Positions 52,935 through 61,975 of a stretch of DNA of 64,000 bases are shown here, piece after piece. Origin of the DNA: JBCDJI01 sp964351865. Lineage in GTDB: Bacteria; Verrucomicrobiota; Verrucomicrobiia; Methylacidiphilales; JBCBYL01. The DNA lies in contig CAYGPJ010000014.1 in NCBI GenBank assembly GCA_964351865.1, positions 35,556 to 99,555 on the forward strand, given 5' to 3'. The notes beneath the pieces were generated by a model. It ran no database searches and was not told the DNA's origin. It saw only the letters and a list, made by a program, of their open reading frames with translations. Within the stretch, counting starts at the first letter, position 1; each line of letters begins with the position of its first letter. A program made the translations under genes and the position numbers.

Positions 52935-53564
52935 ATGGAAGCGATGATCACAGAATTTTTAAAGCCGGTTAATCTGGGATTGTCGGTTTTATTACTGGTT
53001 TTCATCTTATATTGGCTGATAACGATCATCGGGGGGTTGGATCTGGATTATTTTGATCTCGATATGGATTTCGGGGATGACGCGGATCTTGATGCGGACT
53101 CCGGGTTTTCATTTCTGAAGTATCTTGGCATTGGTGAGGCTCCCCTGATGGTGGTGCTGACCTGCCTAGTCATGTTTACCTGGGCCATGGCGTATATTAT
53201 ATTTGCTGTGTTGAACCTCTACTCGGTGCCGCTGCAACTGCTCATTCTGATTCCGATATTCATTGCCAGTTGTTTCATAACACATTACGTGGCAAAGCCT
53301 TTCGGCTACGTGTTCAACCTGTTAAACAAGTCCTCGGATAAGCCGGTAAAAATTATCGGGCAGGAATGCACCGTGACTACGGGAGAGGTAACCGAGAGCT
53401 TCGGGCAGGCTGAGATCGAACGGGATGGATCGTCGATCGTCATTCAGGCACGTAGTAAAAACGGAGAAATTTTTAATCGCGGTGATACCGCGCTGGTAGT
53501 GGAAGAAGACCGGGAAGCAGGGGTCTGGTATATTCGAAAAGTGAATGCTTCTAATTTAAACTAA
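52935..53564 (+). CDS. YqiJ-like membrane protein with OB fold
   Basis: This 209-residue protein has three to four membrane segments (about residues 14-35, 68-95 and 100-122) with an acidic loop DYFDLDMDFGDDADLDADSG between the first two. A soluble C-terminal OB-like domain follows (VKIIGQECTVTTGEVTESFGQAEIERDGSSIVIQARS in part). This is the YqiJ/NfeD-like architecture, whose genes are paired with flotillins; the flotillin gene follows 16 bp downstream. It should sit in the inner membrane and bind the flotillin assembly. Confidence 0.85.
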   Translation: MEAMITEFLKPVNLGLSVLLLVFILYWLITIIGGLDLDYFDLDMDFGDDADLDADSGFSFLKYLGIGEAPLMVVLTCLVMFTWAMAYIIFAVLNLYSVPLQLLILIPIFIASCFITHYVAKPFGYVFNLLNKSSDKPVKIIGQECTVTTGEVTESFGQAEIERDGSSIVIQARSKNGEIFNRGDTALVVEEDREAGVWYIRKVNASNLN

Positions 53565-53580
53565 AACAAAAGGAGAGAGT

Positions 53581-55602
53581 ATGTGGTTAGCTCAGGTATA
53601 TGGGAATAGTTCAAGTGCGGATCAGTTAGGAGTCTATCTGATGCCCATTATTGTGATTGTGGTCATTCTGGTCGCCGTCGTTTTCGGTACTCTGATAATG
53701 ATTGCTAAATTCTACAAAAAGGTAGATCAGGGGCGAGCATTGGTGCGGAATGGTCTTGGTGGCACCAAGGTGTCTTTCACAGGTATCGTGGTGTATCCGA
53801 TCATTCATCAGTGCGAATACATGGATATTTCGATCAAACGGGTGGAAATTCAGCGTGCTGGTTCAGAAGGGCTGATCTGTAAGGACAATATGCGGGCGGA
53901 TATTACGGTAGCTTTCTTCGTGCGTGTTAACTCCACTAAGGATGATGTATTGAAAGTCGCTCAGTCGGTCGGATGCGCTCGCGCGTCTGATGTGCAAAAG
54001 CTGCGCGAACTCTTCGATGCGAAATTCTCAGAAGGTCTCAAAACAGTCGGACGTCAGTTCGATTTTGTCGATCTCTATAATGCGCGCGGTCAGTTTAAGG
54101 ATGAAATCCTGAAAGTGATCGGAACGGACTTGAACGGCTATGTGTTGGACGATGCCGCCATCGATCATCTGGAACAGACCAAACTCGAATTCCTGAGTGC
54201 GAATAACATTCTCGATGCCTCCGGGATCAAGAAAATTACCGAACTCACGGCTAGAGAGAAGATTCTGGCAAATCAGATCGATCGCGATCGTGAAAAGACG
54301 GTGACCAAGCAGGATGTGGAAGCCGAGGAGGCGATTCTGGAACTGAACCGACAACTGGCAGAGTCCCAACAGAAACAGATTCGCGAAATCGCTACGGTGA
54401 CCGCACGAGAAAATGCGGAAACCGCGAAAGTCACGGAAGAGCAGCGACTGAAGTCTGAGCGTGCTCGCATAGCCGCAGATGAGGAAATTCAGACCTCTGA
54501 AGAGAACAAGAATCGCGCGGTGATCGTGGCGACTCGTAACAAGGAGCGGACGGATGCCGTCGAGCAGGAACGTATCCTGAAAGACCAGCAACTGGAAATG
54601 GTTGAACGCGAACGCATTGTTGAACTGGCTCAGATTGAGAAGCAGCGTGCGGTCGAGCAGGAGCAGAAAAACATTCAGGACGTTATCAAAGAACGTGTGA
54701 TGGTCGAGCGCCTGGTGGTTGAAGAAAAAGAACGCATCAAAGATACCGAAGCATTCGCGGGAGCGGATCGTAAGAAGCAAGTTGCGGTCACGGCGGCCAA
54801 GGAACTGGCGGAACAGGAACTGATCCAGAAAACCCAGCAGGCGGAAGCCGATAAGCAGTCGGCCGAATTGAAAGCACTGCAAGTAGTGATTGATGCGGAA
54901 GCTGCCGAGAAAGCGGCCATCAAAAATTCCAACGCCAAGAAGGTGATGGCTGAGGGGATCGCTGCCGAGCACGCTGCAACCGGCATGGCGGAAGTCTCCG
55001 TAAAAGAAGCAATGGCTGGTGCCGTTCAGAAAGAAGGCGAAGCGGAAGCCAATGTCATCCGTGTCAAAGCGGTGGCGGATGCAGAAGGGATTACCAAGAA
55101 AGCGGAAGCGATGAAACTCTTCGATACGGTCGGTAAAGATCACGAAGAATTCAAGCTGCGACTGGAACTGGAGAAAGACATCAAGCTGGCAGAACTGGAC
55201 ATGCACACGAAAGTGGCGGTCGAGCGGGCTGACATTGTGGGTGAAGCGCTCAAGAGTGCAAACATCGACATCATCGGCGGCGAAAGCACCTTCTTCGACA
55301 AGATTACCGGAGCCGTGGCTCAGGGCCGTGCCATTGACGGAATGGTCAATGAGAGTTCGGTGCTGACGGATGTCAGGGAAGCCTTGTTCGATACCGATGC
55401 TGAAGTGGTCAAAGCCAAGATTAAAAGCCTGACCGGACGTTTCGGGGTGGATACGAATGACATTAAGAATCTGAGTATCGCTGCGGTGCTTTCCTCGGCG
55501 ATCGCAAACACCGGAGACAGTTCCCTCAAGGGGGTCTTCAAGGATCTATTGGAATCGACCAGGAAGCTGGGGCTCGATTCCAAGAAATTCTCAGAGATCT
55601 AA
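53581..55602 (+). CDS. Flotillin-family protein, YqiK type
   Basis: This 673-residue protein has one N-terminal membrane segment (residues 18-43). A PHB/SPFH domain follows at about 45-215 (KVDQGRALVRNGLGGTKVSFTGIVVYPI in part). A very long Glu/Ala/Lys/Arg-rich coiled coil covers about 225-530, typical of flotillins. Its C-terminal 140 residues are globular (FDKITGAVAQGRAIDGM, FKDLLESTRKLGLD). Flotillins form large membrane scaffolds and microdomains. The YqiJ-like partner gene is immediately upstream. AGGAGAG at 53570-53576 is a strong ribosome-binding site. It probably organises the membrane platform on which the AAA+ proteins of the operon act. Confidence 0.92.
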   Translation: MWLAQVYGNSSSADQLGVYLMPIIVIVVILVAVVFGTLIMIAKFYKKVDQGRALVRNGLGGTKVSFTGIVVYPIIHQCEYMDISIKRVEIQRAGSEGLICKDNMRADITVAFFVRVNSTKDDVLKVAQSVGCARASDVQKLRELFDAKFSEGLKTVGRQFDFVDLYNARGQFKDEILKVIGTDLNGYVLDDAAIDHLEQTKLEFLSANNILDASGIKKITELTAREKILANQIDRDREKTVTKQDVEAEEAILELNRQLAESQQKQIREIATVTARENAETAKVTEEQRLKSERARIAADEEIQTSEENKNRAVIVATRNKERTDAVEQERILKDQQLEMVERERIVELAQIEKQRAVEQEQKNIQDVIKERVMVERLVVEEKERIKDTEAFAGADRKKQVAVTAAKELAEQELIQKTQQAEADKQSAELKALQVVIDAEAAEKAAIKNSNAKKVMAEGIAAEHAATGMAEVSVKEAMAGAVQKEGEAEANVIRVKAVADAEGITKKAEAMKLFDTVGKDHEEFKLRLELEKDIKLAELDMHTKVAVERADIVGEALKSANIDIIGGESTFFDKITGAVAQGRAIDGMVNESSVLTDVREALFDTDAEVVKAKIKSLTGRFGVDTNDIKNLSIAAVLSSAIANTGDSSLKGVFKDLLESTRKLGLDSKKFSEI

Positions 55603-55699
55603 GGATTCTTTCGAATTGCCCTTCATACAGGAATCAGCGGCGTTTAGGCACGGTGTTGGTTTCTGGATGAGGTGGCAGCTTGATGAACCCATCTAAGCT

Positions 55700-58600
55700 A
55701 TGGCTGATAACGACTACAATGAGCTCAAAGAAGCACCCGCAGGCCCATCTGCCCCGGAGGCTGCCAATCCCCAAATGGAGGGAGGCGCTTATGAGATTAT
55801 TCGCAACCGCCTGCTGACGCAGGGCAAGGATCTGGCCGAACGGTTGGATAAGCTCAACAGTGCCCGCCGGGATATTTTCGGGGGGGTCGAACCCAAGCTG
55901 ATCGCTACCGACCGGATCACGACCCAGCACAATTGTGTGCCGCGTGACATGGTGGAAATCGGTGGCGACCGGTTCATCTTCGGTTACAACGTTCGACTGG
56001 GGCTCAAAACCGAGACTAATCTCTCGGATGTCTTCTCCATTTATCAGTATCAGGATGGAACCTTTCATGAAGAATCGCTGGATCAACTGATCCTCAATTC
56101 CGACTTCGAGGACGATTTCAAAAGTCTCTACAAGTATTATAAAGACACGCAGTTTGCGAAATTTCGGATCATCGGCCCGGCCTTGTACATGGTGTTTCGC
56201 ACGGGAAAAGCGGTCGATGACATCAAGACCTTCAAGTGGGCGATTACCGATGATGGTATTCAGTATGTAGGCAACCGGTTCGACCATGAATTCCATTTTC
56301 CGCCGCAGCACGAATTCGAGTGGGTGCGCACACATCGTGATCACCATCAAAGCGGCACTTATCCGCACATTTCGATTGAAGATCGGGTCTTTGTGGAAAC
56401 GTTGGATGGAGACCTGACTATCAAGGTTGAAAACAATACCGAGTCAGGAGAAGGCATTTACACCGAGCCGGTCGATAACAAAGACCAGACCCTGGATGAT
56501 GCGGAAGTCTATTACGCCTCGCTGGGGAATCTGATTCTGATTCGGGTTCGTCCTTTTCAGGAGCAAAAGTTTCGTTATTTTGTCTATAACGAAAAGTTAA
56601 AGCAGGTGCGACGGTTTGATCGCATTCATGATGCTTGTGTGCTGTTGCCCGACGAGCATGGCATCATTTTCCCGAACGGATATTATCTGCAGGGGGGAGC
56701 CTATAAGACGTTTGACCATGATGTGTCAGACATGATTTTTTCCCGGCGGATCGCTTCACCGAACGGGGAAGATTATCTCTACGTCTTCTACTCCCGGTTG
56801 GCCGGTATCTATCTGCTGCTTTCCTACAATATCATCGAGCAGCAGGTGCATACCCCGATTGTCTGTAACGGCTACAGCTTCTTTGATAACGGAGAACTGC
56901 TTTACTTTAAAGCCTCGGAGGAACCGCAGAAGGTGCACGCGATACAGATCTGGCAGACGCCATTTCGCAAGGAAGAAGACACCAGTGCGGTTGCCGAGGA
57001 TAAGGGGGCCATGCTGTTTAAGGTAGGTAATCGTGAAATCGTGCGCCTGATGGCAGACGCCAGAGAGGTCTCCAATCTCATTCAACGCGAAGATATTTAC
57101 GAAGACCTCTATCTGGAACTCTCGCGTGAAACGACGTCGATTTTAGATAGTTACTTCTGGTTGAAAGAACCGGCGGCGTTTCAGATAGACCAACCGATAG
57201 CGGCCATTAAAGAAGCAGCGACCGGTGCGATTGTAGAATTTGAAAAGGTTTCCCGTATTCGTAAAGATACGGAATCCCGCACTGCGGCGGCCCGTGAGAA
57301 AGTGAAGAAGCTTAGCTCGAGTGTGCATACCCAGAGCTATGAAAGTATTGATCCTTTTGTCGCCCACCTCTCAGCGATGCGTGGTTTGCGCGGCGAAGTG
57401 ATTTCACTCAAGGAGCTCCGCTACGCCAACGTGGCCGAGATCGAAGCATTGGAAGCCACCATCGTCGCAGAGACCGAAAAGCTTTCGCAGGGATGTGTGG
57501 AGTTTCTGTTGCAGGAAGATTCTCTGGCACCGTATCGCGAGGCGGTCGAGGATCAACAGTCTCGTATCGGCACAGGGGAAACCGCGGCCGCACTTTCTGC
57601 GCTGGAAGAGGAGATGGAGCAGTCGTCTTCAGAACTGCAGATGCTGATCGATATCGTCAGCAACCTCAAAATTGAGGACACCACGCATACCACGCAGATT
57701 ATTGACGATATCTCGGAAATCTATGCGCAACTGAATCAGGCGAAGGTGGCGCTGAAAAATCGACGTAAGAGTATTTCTTCGGTGGAGATGACGGCCCGCT
57801 TCGGAGCGGAGATGAAGTTGCTGAGTCAGTCGATTGTCAACTTTCTGGATCTCAGTGAAACCGTCGAACAGTGTGACGAGTATCTCACCAAGCTGATGGT
57901 GCAACTCGAAGAGTTGGAAGGGCGCTTCGCGGACTTTGAAAATTTTATCGCTGATCTGACTGAAAAACGGGAAGAGATTTACAACGCCTTTGAATCGAAA
58001 AAACTGGCGTTGATCGAATCGCGCAACAAGCGCTCCAATGCCCTGATGAGCACCGCGGAACGGATCCTGAGTGGAATCCGGAATCGGGTGTTGAAGATGA
58101 AATCGGTGGACGAGATCAACGGCTATCTGGCTGCCGATCTGATGGTCGAAAAAATCCGCGACATCATCCGGGAGTTAAGTGATTCCGACGACACGGTGAA
58201 AGTGGACGACCTGCAAAGCCGCTTGAAATCGATCCGTGAAGATGCAGTGCGGCAGTTGAAAGATCGGCAGGATTTGTTTGTTGAAGGTGAAAACATCATC
58301 AAATTCGGTCGACACCATTTTACAGTCAATACACAGGCGCTGGATCTGACGATTCTGAGGCGCGATGGTGGATTGCAGACGCATCTGACCGGCACGAACT
58401 ATTTCAGGAATATCGAAGATCCAAGAATTTTGGAATGTCGGGATATCTGGGATCAGGAAATTCTTTCGGAGAACGATGAGGTTTATCGGGCGGAGTATCT
58501 GGCTTACCTGTTCTGGAACGATGGAAATGCGGACATCCCGCAGGAAGTGGAAGCGTTGGAAGCAGCGCTGCAGAAGTTCATGGCACCCCGCTATGACGAA

Positions 58601-61102
58601 GGCTACATCAAGGGGGTGCACGACCATGATGCGGCGCGGATTCTGTTAGCCATTCACAGCATTCATGAGTCCATTGGTTTGCTGAGATACCGGCCTGCGG
58701 TGCGGGCGCTGGCGGGATACTTCTGGAGCACGCTGGATCAGGATGAAGCGCGGCATCAGCTCGCAAGAAAAGCTGCCAGCTTCGGGAAAATGCGGCACAC
58801 CTTTCACGCTGAGGGTAAACGACCTTCGGATGCAGGACACTATATCCGGGATTTGAGCCGGCAGTTGGCAAACTTCTGCCAATCATGCCAGTTGTTCAAT
58901 CACGACGACGTGGCTCCGGCCAGTGAATATCTGTTTGAGGCGCTGACGCAGGATCAACCGGCGTTTGCTATCAGCAGTCGGGCGCTGGATCTGGTTCAGG
59001 AATTTAAGCAGTCCCTCAAAGAGCGTGCGGCGGAGAAAGAATTTCAGCAGGCACTGGAATCGGTCGGAGATGCACCGGAAAGTAAGTCGCAACTGGCTGG
59101 CGACTGGATCGACGGGTTTTTGGGCTTTGCCGCGGATGACGATGGACAGCATCCGTTGGCTCGCTACGCGGATGAGGCGGCGTTGTTACTGGCCGGAATC
59201 CTTTCGGATCAGGCGGAGAAAAATATCACCGATCCGGAACAGAAACTGTCCGGATTGAAAGGATCGCACGAGCGGATTCACGAGGGAAGTTATGCCTTCG
59301 ACTACCATGATTTCTTTAGTCGCCTCAGTGCCTTCCGTGAAAAAACGGTGCCTGCGTTTACGACGTATCAAAAGCTGAAAAAAACCATCAACGAAGAAGA
59401 GCGGGAACGCTTACGGCTGGATGAATTCAAGCCGCGCGTGCTGACCTCCTTTGTGCGGAATAAGCTGATTGATAAAGTCTATCTGCCGCTGATCGGTGAT
59501 AATTTTGCCAAGCAGGTTGGTTCAGCGGGTGAAGGTAAGCGGACGGATCTGATGGGAATGTTGCTACTGATCTCGCCTCCCGGTTACGGGAAAACGACGC
59601 TGATGGAATACACTGCCAGCCGGTTGGGAATGATCTTCATGAAGATCAACGGGCCGGCAATCGGGCATCAGGTGACCTCGCTGGATCCGGGCGATGCGCC
59701 GAATATGAGTGCCCGCGAGGAAGTGAATAAACTGAACCTCGCGCTGGAGATGGGCGATAATGTGATGATTTATCTGGATGATATTCAGCACTGTAACCCT
59801 GAATTTCTGCAAAAGTTTATTTCACTCTGTGATGGCCAGCGAAAGATTGAAGGGGTTTTCAACGGGCGTCCGCGAACCTATGATCTGCGTGGACGTAAGG
59901 TCGCGGTGGTGATGGCAGGAAATCCGTACACGGAAAGCGGAGAAAAATTCCGTATCCCTGACATGCTGGCCAACCGTGCCGACACCTATAACCTGGGTGA
60001 TATTATCGGTGAAAATGCGGATGTGTTTAAATTGAGCTACATCGAAAACTCGATCACTTCGAATCCGGCGCTGAACCATCTGGCCAGTCGCGGCCAGAAA
60101 GACATTCACGGCTTGATCCGCATCGCCGAGACCGGCAGTCGGGAAGGGGTGGACATGGAAGCCAGTTACTCCATGGACGAAGTAAATGAAATGGTCGGAG
60201 TAGTGGAAAAGATGCTCAAGATTCGCGATGTCATCCTGGCGGTGAATCAGGCCTACATCAACTCCGCGGCGCAGGCAGACGCTTACCGCACCGAGCCGCC
60301 ATTTAAGCTGCAGGGTTCTTATCGGAATATGAATCGCCTGTCTGAAAAAGTGCGGGCGATCATGAATGACGATGAACTCACGCAAATGATCATTGATGAT
60401 TATACCAATGAAGCCCAAACGTTGACTGCAGGTGCGGAGGCGAATCTGCTGAAATTCCGTGAATTGATGGGATGGTTGACGCCTGAGGAGGCACAACGGT
60501 GGGACGATATCAAAGCGTCCTTCCAGCGCAATCAGTTGTTGCACAGCACCGACGGAGACGATCCGGTGGCACGCGTGGTCGGGCAGTTGTCCGCATTACA
60601 GGCAGGACTTCAGGCCATAGCAGCCGGATTAAAAGACGGAACCGAACATTCCGGACTGCAACAGATACAACTGACCTCGGAAACCTGGGATGAACTCAAA
60701 GCACTGGTGGCAGGGACTCATCCTTCACCGATGCCGCAAACCATATCCGCGGTTGCTCCACCTGCGGGAGAAATGGAGAGCCTCGCGTCACAAGATGACA
60801 TTGCGACTGCCGGGGATGGCGCTGCCGGAAGTTACGAACCCTATAAGGTGGATGTGGTCTACCGCTTTCCGGAAGATTTTTCAGCGCTGTTACAGGAGCA
60901 GATGAAAATTGTGCAAAGCCTGATTGAACCCACCACGAAAGTGGCACGGGACGAGCGTAAGGAATTGCGCAAAACGTTGAAGGACATTCAGGTGGTGCTC
61001 GGTGAGTATCATCACTACCTTGACGAGTTGCAGGGCAAAGCGGTGATCCGTGAAGAAGATGCAGTAGCTACGAGAGCGGAAAAGAAAACAAAGAAAGCGT
61101 AG
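55700..61102 (+). CDS. Giant coiled-coil AAA+ protein (so-called DNA repair ATPase family)
   Basis: This 1800-residue cytoplasmic protein has a beta-rich domain of about 450 residues at the N-terminus (GDRFIFGYNVRLGLKTETNLSD-type repeats, propeller-like). Long coiled coils follow at about 515-870, then a helical middle. A MoxR-like AAA+ module lies near residues 1270-1480: Walker A SPPGYGKTTL with Lys1298, Walker B VMIYLDDIQH with Asp1360-Asp1361, and sensor 1 in VVMAGNPYTE. The final 300 residues are helical. Databases tend to name such proteins DNA repair ATPase; nothing here supports DNA repair. Next to flotillin and PspA, a remodelling motor is more likely. Confidence 0.88.
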   Translation: MADNDYNELKEAPAGPSAPEAANPQMEGGAYEIIRNRLLTQGKDLAERLDKLNSARRDIFGGVEPKLIATDRITTQHNCVPRDMVEIGGDRFIFGYNVRLGLKTETNLSDVFSIYQYQDGTFHEESLDQLILNSDFEDDFKSLYKYYKDTQFAKFRIIGPALYMVFRTGKAVDDIKTFKWAITDDGIQYVGNRFDHEFHFPPQHEFEWVRTHRDHHQSGTYPHISIEDRVFVETLDGDLTIKVENNTESGEGIYTEPVDNKDQTLDDAEVYYASLGNLILIRVRPFQEQKFRYFVYNEKLKQVRRFDRIHDACVLLPDEHGIIFPNGYYLQGGAYKTFDHDVSDMIFSRRIASPNGEDYLYVFYSRLAGIYLLLSYNIIEQQVHTPIVCNGYSFFDNGELLYFKASEEPQKVHAIQIWQTPFRKEEDTSAVAEDKGAMLFKVGNREIVRLMADAREVSNLIQREDIYEDLYLELSRETTSILDSYFWLKEPAAFQIDQPIAAIKEAATGAIVEFEKVSRIRKDTESRTAAAREKVKKLSSSVHTQSYESIDPFVAHLSAMRGLRGEVISLKELRYANVAEIEALEATIVAETEKLSQGCVEFLLQEDSLAPYREAVEDQQSRIGTGETAAALSALEEEMEQSSSELQMLIDIVSNLKIEDTTHTTQIIDDISEIYAQLNQAKVALKNRRKSISSVEMTARFGAEMKLLSQSIVNFLDLSETVEQCDEYLTKLMVQLEELEGRFADFENFIADLTEKREEIYNAFESKKLALIESRNKRSNALMSTAERILSGIRNRVLKMKSVDEINGYLAADLMVEKIRDIIRELSDSDDTVKVDDLQSRLKSIREDAVRQLKDRQDLFVEGENIIKFGRHHFTVNTQALDLTILRRDGGLQTHLTGTNYFRNIEDPRILECRDIWDQEILSENDEVYRAEYLAYLFWNDGNADIPQEVEALEAALQKFMAPRYDEGYIKGVHDHDAARILLAIHSIHESIGLLRYRPAVRALAGYFWSTLDQDEARHQLARKAASFGKMRHTFHAEGKRPSDAGHYIRDLSRQLANFCQSCQLFNHDDVAPASEYLFEALTQDQPAFAISSRALDLVQEFKQSLKERAAEKEFQQALESVGDAPESKSQLAGDWIDGFLGFAADDDGQHPLARYADEAALLLAGILSDQAEKNITDPEQKLSGLKGSHERIHEGSYAFDYHDFFSRLSAFREKTVPAFTTYQKLKKTINEEERERLRLDEFKPRVLTSFVRNKLIDKVYLPLIGDNFAKQVGSAGEGKRTDLMGMLLLISPPGYGKTTLMEYTASRLGMIFMKINGPAIGHQVTSLDPGDAPNMSAREEVNKLNLALEMGDNVMIYLDDIQHCNPEFLQKFISLCDGQRKIEGVFNGRPRTYDLRGRKVAVVMAGNPYTESGEKFRIPDMLANRADTYNLGDIIGENADVFKLSYIENSITSNPALNHLASRGQKDIHGLIRIAETGSREGVDMEASYSMDEVNEMVGVVEKMLKIRDVILAVNQAYINSAAQADAYRTEPPFKLQGSYRNMNRLSEKVRAIMNDDELTQMIIDDYTNEAQTLTAGAEANLLKFRELMGWLTPEEAQRWDDIKASFQRNQLLHSTDGDDPVARVVGQLSALQAGLQAIAAGLKDGTEHSGLQQIQLTSETWDELKALVAGTHPSPMPQTISAVAPPAGEMESLASQDDIATAGDGAAGSYEPYKVDVVYRFPEDFSALLQEQMKIVQSLIEPTTKVARDERKELRKTLKDIQVVLGEYHHYLDELQGKAVIREEDAVATRAEKKTKKA

Positions 61103-61170
61103 CGGTCGAATTCCCTTCTCACTCGACATCAGTAGGGAATCCGCTAACACAGAATCAGGAACGAACGACT

Positions 61171-61923
61171 ATGTTAAAGCGACTATCAAATCTCATCAAA
61201 GGCTTTATGGGCCTGTTCATCAGCGGTATGGAAAAAAGCAATCCGGAGGCATTGCTGGAAGTGGAAAAAGAGAATCTGCGTCAGCAGATATCCAAATACA
61301 ACCAGGGACTGGCGGCTCATGCCGGCATGTGTGAACGCCTGATGAGTCAGGTCAAAAAGCTGGAAGAAGAAGAAAGCCAGTTGACTGGAAAAGCCAAAGC
61401 CCACCTGCGGGCCGGCAATCAGGATGCCGCTGGCCAATACGCGCTGCGCTTACAGACGATTAAACGCGAGCTGATGGAAAACCGCAGCCAGCTGGAATCC
61501 GCTGAACACACTTATCAGGAACTGGTGAAGGCGCGGGACGTGTCGATTCGTTCCGCAAAAGATAAAATTGCATCGCTCAAGAGCAGCATCAGTGAAATGA
61601 GAATGAAAACCGCAGAAGCCGAGCTGACGGAAATGGCTGCGGGGATGATTACCGACATCGGTGGTTCCGGCGATACCTTGAATCGCCTGCAGGAAATGGT
61701 GGAAGAAGAGAAACAACTGGCTGCCGGTAAAGCGCGGGTGGCTAAAGATTCACTGAATACAGATGAAATTGAAATTCAGGAAATTGAACAAAAAGCGCTG
61801 GCGGATCAGGCTTTAGCGGATTTTGCCGCCAGCGAAGGATTAACCCTGGATACCGGATCAGAACCAGCTCCGGCCGAAGACGCCACGGGTGAATCCAAAT
61901 CCATGGGGCCTCAAACCCAGTAA
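61171..61923 (+). CDS. pspA: PspA/IM30-family protein
   Basis: This 250-residue protein begins with an amphipathic helix (MLKRLSNLIKGFMGLFISGMEKSNPEALL), then long helices with IRSAKDKIASLKSSISEMRM and ALADFAASEGL near the end: the PspA/Vipp1/IM30 pattern. These proteins are bacterial ESCRT-III relatives that bind the inner membrane and form rods or rings during envelope stress. The C-terminal 35 residues are acidic and disordered, an extension beyond the core. Encoded between two AAA+ proteins, it is the likely substrate or partner of at least one, as PspA is of PspF and related AAA+ proteins elsewhere. Confidence 0.88.
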   Translation: MLKRLSNLIKGFMGLFISGMEKSNPEALLEVEKENLRQQISKYNQGLAAHAGMCERLMSQVKKLEEEESQLTGKAKAHLRAGNQDAAGQYALRLQTIKRELMENRSQLESAEHTYQELVKARDVSIRSAKDKIASLKSSISEMRMKTAEAELTEMAAGMITDIGGSGDTLNRLQEMVEEEKQLAAGKARVAKDSLNTDEIEIQEIEQKALADQALADFAASEGLTLDTGSEPAPAEDATGESKSMGPQTQ

Positions 61924-61975
61924 CAGCATTCAGTGATCGCAGGCCAAAACCGATCACACCTTCAGGGGAATCCTT

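Noticed and set aside
54028..55206. Open frame of 392 codons on the minus strand
   Set aside because: It lies opposite the coiled-coil region of the flotillin gene, whose Glu/Lys/Ala-rich codons leave the antisense frame open. The product is an odd Phe/Leu/Arg-rich sequence without any domain.
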